From the NCBI GenBank assembly GCA_948567375.1, contig OX419760.1, forward strand, positions 3,038,001 to 3,102,000: a DNA stretch of 64,000 nt, read 5' to 3'. The notes beneath the pieces are model-generated. The model had not been told where the DNA came from, ran no database searches, and saw only the letters and a program-made list of their open reading frames with translations. A program made the position numbers and the translations under genes. The stretch is from Lunularia cruciata. Lineage: Eukaryota > Streptophyta > Marchantiopsida > Lunulariales > Lunulariaceae. Shown one piece after another: positions 45,300 to 57,700 of this stretch (positions within the stretch are counted from its first letter, which is position 1; each line of letters starts with the position of its first letter).

Positions 45300-47425
45300 G
45301 GGCGTTTCGAATGGGAATTTTACGAGTCTTCATGGAATTTTGTCAAATCTGGAAAGATTGTATGGGTATGCATAAAGAAAAATTGCCACAACAGTGAAAC
45401 ATCCTAACAATAATTCACGGGTAATCGGTGGGTTTACGGGCAGTTTCACATACCCCTCGTGGTGTCCCGTTGGAGAAGGGTTATAGGTTCCCTTTCGTAT
45501 TCCCCAACTCACTAATTTGGGGATCGGGAAAGAGGTCGGATGGGGATTCACTGGGAGGTCGGGAGTAGAAGAAGGATCGTGGGGTAGTGGTTCACCAATC
45601 TCAAAATTTCTCATTCAACTCTCTTCTTATAGTTTCTATCTTGCCCTTCTTTGTTAGAATCACTTCTCACAAATTCGGTGAACAAATTAGAGATGGAGAA
45701 TTTTTGCAAATTTCTGTCTTGCCTTTCTTTGTGAGATTGTCTCCTCACAAATTTGGTGAACAAAAGGGATATGGAGAAATTCTTCAAACAATCCCCAATG
45801 TCTTGCCTTTCTTTGTCAGATTCTCTCTTCACAAATTTGGTGAACAAACGAGAAATTCTTCAGGCAATCCCCAACGGAGAAATTATGTGAACAAACAATC
45901 CCGAGACATTGAGAAAATCTGTGAACAAATGATCCTCGATAAATCTATGGAAAATGCAAGGTGAATGATCCCTCAAAGCTCAAGTATTTAACCGTGTGCA
46001 ATCAACCATTTAAAAAATATCTGCCAATACATGTAGTGATATTTTATCACTTCGGATACTTTCCAAAGTAAATTTTGATTCATGCCACCAAAAGAATAGA
46101 TATCCATTCACATAGTATAACTGCTCTCTCAACAAAAGTTGATATCCAAGCCAAAAGAACCAAATACTTTTCATACAATAGTTCAAGTTTTTCAATGCCC
46201 ATCATCTCTTTCAATTTTCTCCACACCCATTCTCTTTGAACTCTATGAATACGTAGCATCTTGTGAAGTAATGCCCATAACCCACATGCAACAACCATGG
46301 AGTTAAAAATTGGTAAGAAACTTTATTAAGGATTCAAAAACACCGTCTTGCCAATTGTAGGCAATACAAATATTTATCACAACTTCTCTGGTTTCTTCTT
46401 TAGTAAGAATCCTTGGGTGATCAATTACCTCATGCTCATCCATTGGGAGTAAACTCTATATCCTCTTTCTCCTTTTCTATCCATACACACACCAGTTTTA
46501 TTTACGAGAAAATTGTGCAAAATGATACATCAACTAATCCACTTCATCAAAAAGGAATTTCTGTTCCTACTTTTAAGTTGCACCTTGAGCTCCCTTTGAA
46601 GCTCTACTTTGAGCTCTCGCAACAAATGCCGTCGTGTCTTCAACAAATCCAATGCTTGTTCAGTATTTGTGCTCTTGTAACATATTTGTTCAAATCAATT
46701 TCATCATTTGTACAGGGCTGCTTGAATGAGCACATAAGCACATAACCCCGAGTCACTCAACAAATATTGATGTTGATTAAAGAAATTAGTAGATTCTCTT
46801 CTATTTATATCATACTCCAATGGTGACTCCTTGATACAATTCATGTCATGATAGTGACGTAGTGACACTCTGACATTCCTACAATGATAACGTACCCTTT
46901 GGGCAATTAAAATCTGCCCACACTTTGGAACAATGATAAGAGAACCAAATTTTGCACACCTTTTAAAATGGGGAATTCGTACTATTCGTTCATTTGAAAC
47001 ACCATCGATGAACCCCTCGTCTCCTGAAAAATAAACAGATTTTTCAACTGTGCAATTGCAAAATCTGTAGGGAAGACCCCAGTTCAGATTTTAGATATTT
47101 CATGAGTGAATAAATTTGAAATGTTTTGAATATGTTTGGTTCATACACTCATTTTCTCTCGAATTCAAATTCAAGTTCAAATTATCATTAAGAACCCTCC
47201 TTAATACTCATGGGTTAATCAAGACTTACGGGGAGAGCCCGATAACGCTTAAAACTCTACGGGTAATGGAAACCATGACCTATAAATATTTTACAGGGAC
47301 GGGGAGTTGCCTGTACACTGTTAGAATGCCCCTTCACTCTACCCTGGAAAGAATTTTATGGATATCCATAAAAATATATTTTATGGACCCTCTCCGGGTT
47401 CTAAAAAGCCTATTTGAAACGCACT
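45300..47425. mobile_element. possible TIR-bearing DNA element
   Basis: The left end GGGCGTTTCGAATGGG follows TTA. The right end, in reverse complement, is GTGCGTTTCAAATAGG. The ends recall the GGGNGTTTGG termini and TTA target of PIF/Harbinger elements, and weak similarity continues inward ('tatgg(g/a)tat(g/c)cataaa'). The right target copy is not a clean TTA and no transposase is seen. Tentative. Confidence 0.3.
45640..45875. repeat. three tandem ~80-bp units
   Basis: Units starting at 45640, 45718 and 45802 each contain 'cttgcctttctttgt.aga', then 'tctt/cctcacaaattTggtgaacaaa'. The plus-strand ORF over them merely reflects the repeat. Confidence 0.75.
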
Positions 47426-48690
47426 ATTGTTACAAACCATAACTCTTAAAAAAATTCTCGTGGGTTGACAAGGTTTATTTTCAGAAATTAAACAACAGTC
47501 GTTTGGAGACGTTTGTTCCACCTCTTGCATTTGTGGAAGAAAGAAACGTCTCTTGATGCATGCTGATCTTTTAGACTAAGGAAACCTAATCGTCATTGGA
47601 CTGCCGTGACTAACCTCTTTACCTTTCTAAATTTCCATTCTGCTGTGTTGATGTGGAAGGAATTCATGACGTATGTACATGCGAATTTGCTTTCACCTCT
47701 CTCTATCACCTGCAATGATTTTTGTTGAAAAGGAGCAGGCCGGATGTCCGGTCCACACTTCCTGATTCCGCCTTCGAGTCTGTGGCCATTTTGAAGAGGA
47801 GCTTTTGTTTTGACATTGGTGATTTCTTGGCATTCTGATAGACCCAAATACGGGTTTTATCCTAGTTCTGTCGAGGATAGGAAGATACAGGTTAGTAGCA
47901 GCCTTACAGTGGAGCAGACGCGGTCAACATGTCAGCCGCTTTGGTCCAACATTCCAGCTTGGCGTCTCCGGTTGGAATTGAGTGCTGACTAATTTCTTTC
48001 ATCTAGCTCCATAAGCCTAAAGTAAAAGCTATACCACTCGACTCCACATAAGTGCTTTACCTCGTTTCTGCTTGAAGATTGAACGCACAAGGCAGTTACA
48101 TTCCATCGAACTTCCATATGTGTAACTTCACGTTGTATCAAGCATATATAAATATTGTATGGTACTTATCAAAAAGCAGGGTTCATTAAGGTAAATTATG
48201 ATTTTGAAAGTACATCCATCAAGAGTTCCAATAAATATTATCGTCCTGCTGATAGATCATGTAACATATGAATATACATGCATATATAATTGTGTACAAT
48301 TGACTTTATTAGTACTCGAGATTATATGCACGTGTCCTTGCAGTTTTGTGTCATCACATTCATGTAGATGTAACTCTGAACACATATGCCAGGCAAACGC
48401 TTGTGGATACCATGGACATCTAAAATAGATTATTAGTGTCTCTTCTGTTCCATATGAAAATCGTCATGTTTGAACTATACTTAAATTGAAATGGTGCCAA
48501 TGAAGCAATTGATCACAATATCAATTTTTTCTTAGATCTTACTGTATAGGATGAAGAAATCGATAAATGAATTTTGCCAATATTCTAGATATTGCACATT
48601 CCTTCGTTCTTTCGGTTTTCAATGATATAGTAGCCCACATGGTGTGGGTCATGGATATGTCATTTAGGAGGACTAGTTACTAGGAGGACT
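47426..48690. other. no recognisable gene
   Basis: Short ORFs without known motifs; no RNA gene seen. Confidence 0.4.
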
Positions 48691-48699
48691 AGTTAACTT

Positions 48700-49060
48700 C
48701 ATATTTGCTGATATCTTAGGTGCTGTAGGGCATATTCCTCCTACTATTGGGCTTAGCCCCATTTTACCCCCTTTCTCTTTTCCTTTGGCGGGTTGATGGC
48801 GTCTTCGGATCCTCCTTGTTTTCACGCGCGATCTCGTTTCTCTCTACTTCATCTTTGCATGATCTGGGACTTGCTAACATTCTGTGCTCTACTTCTGAAA
48901 GGTACCCAGGTGCGGTAGGGCAGATTTCTCATATAGACTCTATTGGGGTTTAGCCCCATTTCACCCTTTCTGTCTCTCTCTTGTCCGGCTTGATGGGTTC
49001 TTCCCCTCCTTCGTTTTGTATCCGTGGTCGTTTTTTCCATTTCATTTCTGAACAGACGTT
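48700..49060 (+). mobile_element. two family-R tail-only copies in a row
   Basis: Copies at about 48709-48845 and 48908-49040 begin at or near 'gatatcttaggtgcggtagg' (last codons of the ORF) and run through the tail. Hairpin 1 is present in both with small changes; hairpin 2 is degraded (GATGGG...CCCCTC in the second). They carry no RT or endonuclease sequence. Confidence 0.75.
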
Positions 49061-49734
49061 TATGTTATCGAAAGTTTTTCAACTCCTACATGTAGATCTA
49101 CTTCATCTTTGCATGTTCGTATTAAAGTAGATCTGAAACGTGCTAACATTCTGTACTCTACTTCTGAACAAACGTTTATGCTACCGAAACTTTTTGAAGT
49201 CCTACATCCAGATCTGGTTGTGGCAAACCTGGAGTATCTTGATTATTATTCCAACATGTTAAACAAGTTGAAAAGGATTCAATATGAAATATCCTACCAG
49301 AGATGTCCGTCTTCAATGGATTTCTCATTCTAATAAATTTTTTATATTACCCTTGTACGGCTTGATGGATTCTTCTATCCTTCTTGTTATCTGGATCAAT
49401 CACCATTCATCTTCAATGGAAAGCATAGAGAATCTTCTATGGGACATTAAGAGAATATTTTTCAAGCATGGGAATCCTCTTTGCTGGATCCCGAAGGATG
49501 AGTTATGAGGGCGACTCCAGTACTTTTAAACGCCGTACTACAGGATATTTAAAGTCAACGTGTACATCGAGAGTTGTCGGGATGGAGCTCCTACCTAGCT
49601 CCGCTGTATATGGTGTGTGTAGAAGGATCCCAATTTTTACTCCCTGATCCTTGTCCGATTCTTGTCAATCAGGTTTAATTCCGGTGTTTAGTTTTATGGT
49701 AAAGTAAATTGATGGAGTCCTACGCCATCTTCGT
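49061..49734. other. non-coding, with one more R-tail fragment
   Basis: A piece of the R tail ('cccttgtacggcttgatgga') lies at about 49348-49385. The segment 'cttctgaa(a/c)...acgtttatg(t/c)ta(t/c)cgaaa' occurs twice (about 49047-49080 and 49160-49192). No gene. Confidence 0.5.
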
Positions 49735-50137
49735 TGATGTGTACCTGGATTCTATACCTAAGAATGATATATATATAAAATAAGAAGGAAAGAAAGAGAG
49801 AAAAAGAGCAAAAGGCACAACAGTCCCAAACACAAGACATCGGAGTAGAAAGAAAGAAAACACAAAAATATATACCCTGAAGGAAAGAAAAATAGAATAC
49901 AAAGTGCCAAAGACTGCTAGAGGGAAACTGAGAACGTTGATGTGTACCTGGATTCTATACCTAAGAATGATATATATATAAAATAAGAAGGAAAGAAAGA
50001 GAGAAAAAGAGCAAAAGGCACAACAGTCCCAAACACAAGACATCGGAGTAGAAAGAAAGAAAACACAAAAATATATACCCTGAAGGAAAGAAAAATAGAA
50101 TACAAAGTGCCAAAGACTGCTAGAGGGAAACTGAGAA
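49732..50137. repeat. 203-bp tandem duplication in the family-S tail
   Basis: 49732-49934 and 49935-50137 appear identical by eye. The duplicated block is the 3' tail of the S LINE copy. A minus-strand ORF over it (49720-50157) repeats the same peptide twice and is not a gene. Confidence 0.9.
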
Positions 50138-51940
50138 CGGAGCCCAATTAAACCCAAGGGTCACAAACTGCAGCAAGACCTAGATCCCCAAGCGGGACCA
50201 AGGAGGCCACAAAGGAACTAGCAAAAAAGCAACAAGAACACTACTTCTGAATTGTGTGATAGAGTTCCTCTAATGATATATTTGATAAATGAGGAGGAGG
50301 GCCCTAGATGTGGTGTGCACTCCTGTTACTGCTGCTTGTCTATGAAGAGCCTAGGCTTGAGAGCACTCTAGTGTGATGGAGCCTCTTTTGTTGAAATTAG
50401 GAGGTGAGCATGGCTTGGGAGACAACCATTACTCCTCTCCATCGTGAAAACTCTCATGTTGCTTCCCTAACCAGGCCATCAAAATGGTGATGAAGGTGCA
50501 CAAAAATCTCCACAGCAAGAGGAATGAAAGTGTCGGATGCAAGCTGTAGTGCATAGTGATACTCCTTTCCTTGAGCTGTGATGATCACCACTACTCATGC
50601 CTAGATGCTTGCTCGTGCTAATGTCTCTACTCGTAGGGAGTTTGCAACCACCAAATCATACAAATTATGCCAACTATTTGTGAATGTGATGATATCTATT
50701 CTCACCCAATGCGGAGGTGATCTTGGTAAGTCCACCCACCATTCAAGCTATACCTAGGACTATGTAGATTGGAGGACCATTATAACCTAAATCGGATTAT
50801 GTACTCTAGCGTGTTCTCCTCCTACAACACACCGTAATAGATGTGTGTCCTGTTTGTCATATGTGGAACCACATTTGCATAAATCTGGAAGCCCTAGCAA
50901 GACTGGATGAAGGAGAGACCTAAACATAACAAAAGTGAAGTAGAAAAATCCTTGGATGTGAAACCAAAGTCCTTTATCAAAGAGGAGGCATGGAGCCAAG
51001 CTCTAGAGCCTTTCGCTCCATAGGAAAAATCCTAGCTCTATCAAGTAATGGTGCATCAATGAGGATGTTTAAGAGTGTGTGGGTATGCATATGCTCATTG
51101 ATGTTTGCTTGAATCTTCTTGGAGTCTAGTAAAACAAAATTGGCAAATGATGGGAGTGTTGTGTGTGTAAGACTTGGTAAAAGGTCACAAACCAACCATA
51201 GATAAATATGAAATCATGGGTACTTGAATCCACTATCATGGTAGGTGATAATAGAAAGGAACACCATGGTATAAGAACTAATTGATCAAGTGAGGGGCCA
51301 CTAGGGCCCATGCACCTATAAAGGTTGTTGGTCTAATAGTTCTTGTAATATGTGACCACATCCTCCTATGGCTATAGGTAGTGTTATTTGTAGTCTACAC
51401 TACTCTTTTAATAGTTGTGGGAGCATAAATGGCACTAAGAGCGTGGAGAAGGTATGGCGCATGGTGCTATCAAAAGTGCATAATTGTGACAAAAATGCCT
51501 CTATAGGAGGGTATGTATGAGCTAAATAGGAGGCTCAAGGAGATAACTATGTACTAAGATGGAGTAGGCTACCTCTGCATTCTCCAACTTTGCAAGTAAG
51601 TGAACATGGGCTATGGCCTGCACTAGTATGTTGGAGATGAACATTTTGTAGTAATCCTCAGTCCCTAATAGAGATCTCAATACCTTAATGCCTTTTATTA
51701 GGAATTTGAATCTTGGTGGAAATTTTGAGGGAGTGAGAACTACACATGGGCTCTATATCTTTCATTACAAGTCTGGACTTGTAAACCCAAGGTCTCTAAG
51801 CTGTATGTGAAAGACGTCACAACATGCACCACATCCTCCAAGGGCCTAAGATGTGGGTATCATCAGAGAGGGATGGAAAGGCACTACTCACTCAGATGTA
51901 TCATACCAGCAATAGTTTTTTAATTGCCTTTCTATTGGTT
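49735..51940 (-). mobile_element. LINE family S, second copy
   Basis: Minus-strand degenerate LINE collinear with 35165-37000. Recognisable parts: the knuckle LCKCGSTYD...H.LRC with GGEHARVH (50890-50790), RIDIITF...WHNLYDLVVAN (about 50715-50640) with two Asp 13 residues apart, TFIPLAVEIFVHLHHHFDG (about 50540-50470), and the tail, duplicated. Stops and frameshifts throughout. Confidence 0.75.
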
Positions 51941-51944
51941 GCTT

Positions 51945-52130
51945 TGAGACCTTCCCTTGGTCCTTGGTGGGCTTGGGGGTCTAGGTTTTGCTTCGATTTC
52001 TTACCCGGGTTTCTTTGGACACCTTGCTCGATTTCCCTTTTGCACCCTAGGATTCTAGGATGCTTTGTTTGTTTTCTATTTCTCTTTCCTTTGGGGTAAA
52101 TATTTTGGTGTGTTCTCCGTTGAACCCCCC
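51945..52130 (+). mobile_element. family-S tail-only copy, opposite strand
   Basis: Plus-strand sequence matching the S tail in sense orientation ('ccttggtcc...gggg(g/a)tctaggt', 'ctttccttt/ca.ggg'). It abuts the minus-strand S copy head to head and carries no coding region. Confidence 0.6.
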
Positions 52131-53889
52131 AAGTTTATTTACACAAGTTCCATTCTGATCGAGGTGTTTACGTACCAGGTGATCCAATTACTCATACTGC
52201 TGACCGATGCTTGTAGGATTGTTCTTTATAGTACCTTGCGGCTTCTGTGCTGTGGTCATATATATTACCAGCACAAAAGGATGCGTGTAACTTCTGGCAA
52301 CACGTGTAGTAGGACGAGTCTACTTCGATGACTGGTAGTAGGCATTGCAATCATTTTATCGGCCGATATGGACGCGCTGTATACCTCGTGCTATTTGAAG
52401 ATCTCTTGGATCGTTGTTGTCATGATAGTGAGACACGACTTGAAAAGCTAAAAGCTGAACCCCCAAAAGAGTTTAACCGTTCAGCACTACAGTACCTCCA
52501 CATTCTGAAGTTCAATCTTTCCTGGATAAGTGGTCAAGGGCGCAGTACAATATCCCGAAGGAAAACGAAAATGAGTTCTGTAGTGTGTGATTCCTAGGCA
52601 TATAGCCCTCCCCGTAAGCTTGTTTTGTCGTTGAGAAGATCCTGAGGGCCGTGTTCCAGCTCATCACAGACTGATGTAAGCTGCCTATTATTTATGTACA
52701 TTGAGCAAGTAAAGGTAATGGGCATATCGACCATGATCTGCTACAATTGTGGGAGAAGGTAAGTACTTGTTAGCTCCATTGGAATAGGAGACTAACTGAT
52801 CGGAGTCTTCAGACGACAAAATTATAGAAATTTATGGGAAAGGAAACCTTAGACAGGCCCACCTCATGCGTCTATAATTTGAGTTCATGTAAACTTATAT
52901 TAGTAATGCTGTTCATGGCTCGTATGATGTCATTTGGACAAAAATTCTCTATTTTGATGGCAGTTCCAAGCCAATTTGGGTATTTACCAGACTGACCGGA
53001 GACTTATAGGTTCTACCAATGTGTAGATTAAACCGCTTCGAATTTCTGTTGTAGGTTTAACCATTCGAGGATCGTCGCCAACGACGAGATTACGATCGAA
53101 CCTGACGGCACCTTCTCTCAGGACCATAAATTGTGGGGATCTCGCAAAGCTACTTCTGGTTTCATAACGTCCACAAGTCCTTTGCAGCAGTGCTGGGATC
53201 CCAGTTCCCAAATGCAGTAAATACCACCAAATTGCGCGCATTTGATTCACATCGTCCAGAATATAATCCGTGTCATTCTTATCTCAGATGATCTTCCAGG
53301 TGCGTGATGCTCGAAACCGTGAATATCCTCTGTTTGTTGTATTACCCCCGCTGACCTAGCTCTAAGGTTCTGTTTCCATGAGAGCGGAAACGCCCTATCC
53401 AGTCGTCTTTCTGACATGAAAGACTCGGCGCTTTGTCATTGCACAATTCAGAGTGTGAATCGCTCTTCTCAGAGAGGCGGAAATACCCCACCTCTCACCT
53501 CCCAGACTTTAATCTTTTATCTGATGTTCTGTTCTGGCTATGTCATGCATCTAAATATAACCATACTTACAAATCCGTCCATGAGTGGTTCCAGGAAGGT
53601 TCGGCTCCTCTTTCGAAACCCATACCCATGATATGAGGGCTGAGAGGCAAGCTTCGATGGGAACCGAGCCTAAGAAGAACCTAGGCGGTTCTTTCCATGA
53701 CCCTGTGCCGTCACCTTGTTTCTCTTACCTTGTTTCGGGTTGTCGAGAACTTCGTGTAAGAGAATTACAAATTACAGCCATGGCTACTATGTACGCGCCG
53801 ACCCCTTATAACCTCGGGAAGTGGGAGCACGAGGATGCGCTCAACGTGCTTGTTTATCAAGCCACACATGTGGAAGGTCTTTTCTGCTT
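52131..53889. other. no recognisable gene
   Basis: Several open frames (52328-52597 plus, 52984-53250 minus, 53585-53899 plus) have no domain I can name. About 40 bp near 53638-53675 resemble 3765-3800, so some of this is repeat DNA. Confidence 0.35.
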
Positions 53890-53894
53890 CGATT

Positions 53895-54340
53895 ACTAGA
53901 TTCCTAATGGGGCTTGGTTCCATTTTACCTGTTAATGTCTTATCCTTGTCAAACCGTACAAGGACGGGTTCTTCCCATCCTTCATTTTATCCTGCGCGGT
54001 CGCCTTCTCATCCTTCGTTTGCTACTTTATTCTCTAAACTCGACTGTCAAATAGACCCTGCCGGGGAATTCAAAATGCGCACGTGCTCAATCGCCACGTG
54101 ATTGAGCACGTCAAGGGTTTGTCCAGCACGAATAAGAGAGCTGACACACGGTGACGCGTGTAGTTATATAACAGACATATTGATGTAGAGCAATGTGAAG
54201 CGAGTTCCTATCTGACTATAACATAAAAATTGTCGGTAGTAATCTACTGATTTATCGATAGGTTCTTTCCTTGTACGGTTTGACGGGGGTCTTCTCATCC
54301 TCCCTGTGATCTTATGTGTGTCGTTTTTCTTTTCTATTAT
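53895..54340 (+). mobile_element. two more family-R tails
   Basis: Tail fragments at about 53905-54010 ('tggggcttggttccattttacc' through 'gcgcggtcgcc') and 54255-54335 ('cttgtacggtttgacggggg' through 'tgtgtcg'). Hairpins are partly decayed. No coding sequence attached. Confidence 0.65.
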
Positions 54341-54756
54341 ATAGTGACGATCAAGTTGGCATTGTTGAGTTTCACAATGCACTTTAATCTGCAATGTCAG
54401 CTCATATTCCACATCAAAAAGAATGTTCCGGCATAGATTATCAGATTGTGCAGAGGAAGCTATAGTATTTGAATGACGTGTCGTGTGAAAAGTCTGTCCT
54501 AAGTTCGTACATGACGTAATCGTTAACCTAATTTACTGGAGCTCTTGTGATCAGGAGGCGGAATAAGAAAGTGGAAACAAAACACATGGGCAAGGCGCTC
54601 TCATGGGACATAAAGTGAAGGGACCCCGAAGAACACGCTAGAGCCGATATCTTAGCTATGTGCACACATAATGTCAAAATGGCTATTCGCGATCATTCCA
54701 GGAAGCATACTCATTACGATCCATGAAAAAAAAAATATAAAAAAAATATAAAAAAT
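54341..54756. other. no recognisable gene
   Basis: Ends in an A-rich run (about 54725-54757) at the 3' end of the minus-strand R copy. Confidence 0.4.
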
Positions 54757-55832
54757 AAGGCGACCGCATAGGGAAAATGAAGGATGGGAAGACCCCATCA
54801 AGCCTTACAAGGGAGAGACAAAAAAGGTAACATGGGGCTAAGCCCCAATAGAGTCTGTATGAGAAATCTGCCCTACCGCACCTAAGATATCCGAGCAATG
54901 CAAGGTCTACACACAACTGGAGCATCCGAAGACACATCACCTAATGTGATTGCTCTCCTATGGATTGCACAAGCCACTGCACTCTGTAGAGCAATGGACA
55001 CACTCAGTAAGCTACAAAGTATGAGAGTGAGAGTGGTACCCCCTGACGCCTAACATGATAAGTTCTCGCGCACTCCCTGACAAATGTGTCAAATGCCGTG
55101 TCCATCGCTCCATATAACTCCAAGGCTAGAGGAACAAAGAGGTGACCTCGCTGCAGGCCCCTATACTTGGAGACCTTGTTGCACTCGCCGCCCATCCAGG
55201 GGGATGGGTAATCACTCCCTCCGAAACTGTATCCCGCGTAGGGCCCGTGACCACGACATCCGCTATTGTCACCTGATCATCTCGGACCAAGTATAAGTCT
55301 GCCTTGACACGTGTCGTCTGCAATGCATACGAACGCTCCCTCCAAGCTAAGTATCCACTCTCTCGTGCCATAGCAAACACTATGTCTCTAATGGCATCAT
55401 GTGTAGCTATCCTCTGTCCTCCAAAAGGACACCGTGTCATGTGGACCACCGCTGCATCTAGTGTAGAACCACACTCACAAGTGAGTAGTGAAGATGCAGA
55501 TGGGTGGACCAAACCTAGGCGAAACCTCATCGCTGTAGAGAAAGTAGCCTATGCGAGTCGGAAAGCCCTAATGCATGGTCAAGCTAGGATCCACGAGCCT
55601 GCACCCTTGCCGATGCAAGAGCGTAGACGTGCTCTAGTAGCCTGAGGAATGGACGAGTCAACTAAGAGAGAATGTAGCGTATGCTCACACTATCGCTCCA
55701 TCAAGGAAGACTGTAGACCTCTAGTCCAATTTGACGATAGTGAAGCAAACGATGGAAAACCCTCTCGTGCTCATGGGGATAGACTATCTCTCGTCTGCCA
55801 CAATAACACTTGGAGAGAAAAGGATCCAAGGA
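54757..55832 (-). mobile_element. LINE family R, second well-preserved copy
   Basis: Minus-strand 5'-truncated copy, collinear with about 1325-2430. The tail is nearly perfect: hairpin 1 intact, hairpin 2 intact at 54783-54799, and the 'gcggtcgcc' end. The flank beyond the tail is T-rich in sense orientation. Confidence 0.88.
54875..55830 (-). pseudogene. family-R LINE C-terminus (knuckle and endonuclease motif)
   Basis: The main readable segment, 55126-55530, holds LTCECGSTLD...HMTRC, THDAIRD and ADLYLVRDDQVTIADVVV, with the D-x12-D spacing kept and no stop after the knuckle, unlike the copies at 1.7 and 11.7 kb. A small deletion near 55175-55190 shifts the frame. The FVPLALELYGAMDTAFDTF block follows in another frame (55004-55195), and a second deletion near 55000 removes part of YFRQRVS. 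Non-functional. Confidence 0.8.
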
Positions 55833-56439
55833 AACAAAAAGAAAGAAACAAGGCTGCGGCATCCACAACACTTAAGATGATGAAATTTATTTATTTATTT
55901 TCTAGGTGTGTAGACCATGCCAACGTGGGGACGAGGCGCATTGTAGAGGTACCAGGAGTCCATTGAACTTGTTAGCGCACCTATTAATACCTTGTTTCAA
56001 ATAGTTCTACACAATCCATAGGATCAAGCCAAGAGGATCGAAAGAGAAAGGTGACCACGTAGGAAATAAGCAAGATGGAAGATCTCATTAAACCGTACAA
56101 GGAGAAGACATAAAAGGTAAAATGGAGTTAATATTGAGACATAAAAGGTAAAAGAGCTTAAGTACAATGTTATCTGCTTTATCAAACCTAAGATGTCTAA
56201 GCTTAAGAGGATCTAAGTAAAAAGATAAAATTCTCACAGTCCAAGTTTTAGACGACATTTTCTTGTCTTCATCAATTAAATATTTATTGATACCAATCCT
56301 TTTTACCTTGTCATTTTTTTATTATTTAACATGTTTGATAAGATGGATTACTTTTTACTTGTTTTATTTATTTATTTGATTATTATTTTTATCTGAAATT
56401 GTGATAATTAGACTAACCACAATAACTGTATTAGGGGAA
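55833..56439. other. non-coding, with a degraded R tail
   Basis: A minus-strand R-tail remnant lies at about 56045-56155 ('gtgaccacgtaggaaa', 'aagatggaagatctcatt'). The rest is AT-rich with no gene. Confidence 0.5.
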
Positions 56440-56960
56440 ATGGAAATATGTAACTTGTCATCACACATGCATTCTAATGGTCTGCATCTAAGCACTTGTT
56501 TTACAAAAGAGAAATATACATAATTTGATTAGTCATCACTCTAGTCTCACTATGGAGAGCACACCAAAACACCAATACTCAAAATATCAATGCATCTCAC
56601 CCAAACATGATGCATAAACAAAAAGTAGGTAATGGATTGGATTCAATCATAAGAAATCCAAAAGGTAACTCTCCATCTCACAAATCTAATTGGATTACCT
56701 CTACCACCATTTGGTATTTCATATAATAGAAACATCTATGTATTCTTACACAACAATTGGATTAATTGCACTCTCCTAGCCAAGGCTACATAGATATAAA
56801 TATGTACACCAATCTCTAGGACAACAAGTGAAGATGTACCAATTGGTTAAGGCATCCATTTAGGAACCAAAGATCCAAGGTTCAAACCCTTCTACTCACA
56901 CTATTGAGGGGTGTGCTAATTGCTAAAAATACTACCAAAAACTCCTTTGAATTGGCTAGC
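56440..56960 (+). repeat. dispersed repeat with tRNA-like promoter (copy 2)
   Basis: Collinear with 29140-29790. At about 56845-56890 the sequence GTACCAATTGGTTAAGGC, then about 25 nt later AAGGTTCAAACCC, resembles the A and B boxes of a tRNA-derived pol III promoter. A tRNA-derived SINE is possible; the ends are undefined. Confidence 0.5.
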
Positions 56961-57049
56961 CTCATGCAAGCTTGCTCTCTAGCCCACAGGCCTATACCTC
57001 AAAGAGACAATTGAGGCCTTATTTATTGCTACTTTGGACCTAAATAACC

Positions 57050-57530
57050 TTCCCCAGCTTGATATAACTCACTTTGAGGCCTCAAAAGCCTCTCCAACTG
57101 AGGCCAAGCTCATAACCTTATGCCTCAAAGCCTCAAAACACCAAATTCAACAATACTTTCCAACTCAAGCCGAGCTAAAAAATTGAGCTTGGCTCACACA
57201 ACACATGCCTCAAAGCCTCAAAACACCAAATTGAGCCAATTGATGCCTTCTTTGTTGCCACTTGGAGATCTCCAAAGTTTTCTCCAACTTAGGTTTAACT
57301 TGCTTCAAGACCTCTAAAACCCTTACCGACTCAAGCTGACTTCCAAAACTCTGGGAATTAAGAAGAGTAGTGCAAGCCAAGCTCACAACCCCATACATCA
57401 AAGCCTCAAAACACCAAATTCAAAAACCTCTCCAACTTAGGCCAAGCACACAATCTAATGCCTCAAAACACCAAATTGAGCCAATTGAGACCTTCTTTGT
57501 TGCCCTTTGAGACCTCCAAAACTATTGGAG
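57050..57530. repeat. ~110-190-bp direct repeats
   Basis: The block 'cctcaaagcctcaaaacacc' plus 'aaattgagccaattga(g/t)(a/g)cct' plus 'tttgttgcc' occurs three or more times (about 57117, 57207, 57402, 57462), with intervening diverged sequence. Confidence 0.65.
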
Positions 57531-57700
57531 GAAGAAAATTCAAATTGGAATTGAGAGAGCAGTCAGAATATAAATTTGGGTATTCTATGGAGAAAAAGTC
57601 ATTCATAAATCTGGTCAAGAATATCATGCATAAGAATTGTGCCAATTTTGTGTGGTTTACCTAAAATTTTCATACATCCATAATTGCACAAGGTTTTTTT

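Noticed and set aside
45587..45964. Repeat-containing 125-codon ORF (PFFVR...HKFGEQ three times)
   Set aside because: Explained by the ~80-bp tandem repeat; unit spacing (78 and 84 bp) and context give no evidence of a protein.
49720..50157. 145-codon minus-strand ORF with an internal peptide repeat
   Set aside because: It is the 203-bp LINE-tail duplication read through; the hydrophobic peptide is a by-product of T/C-rich DNA.
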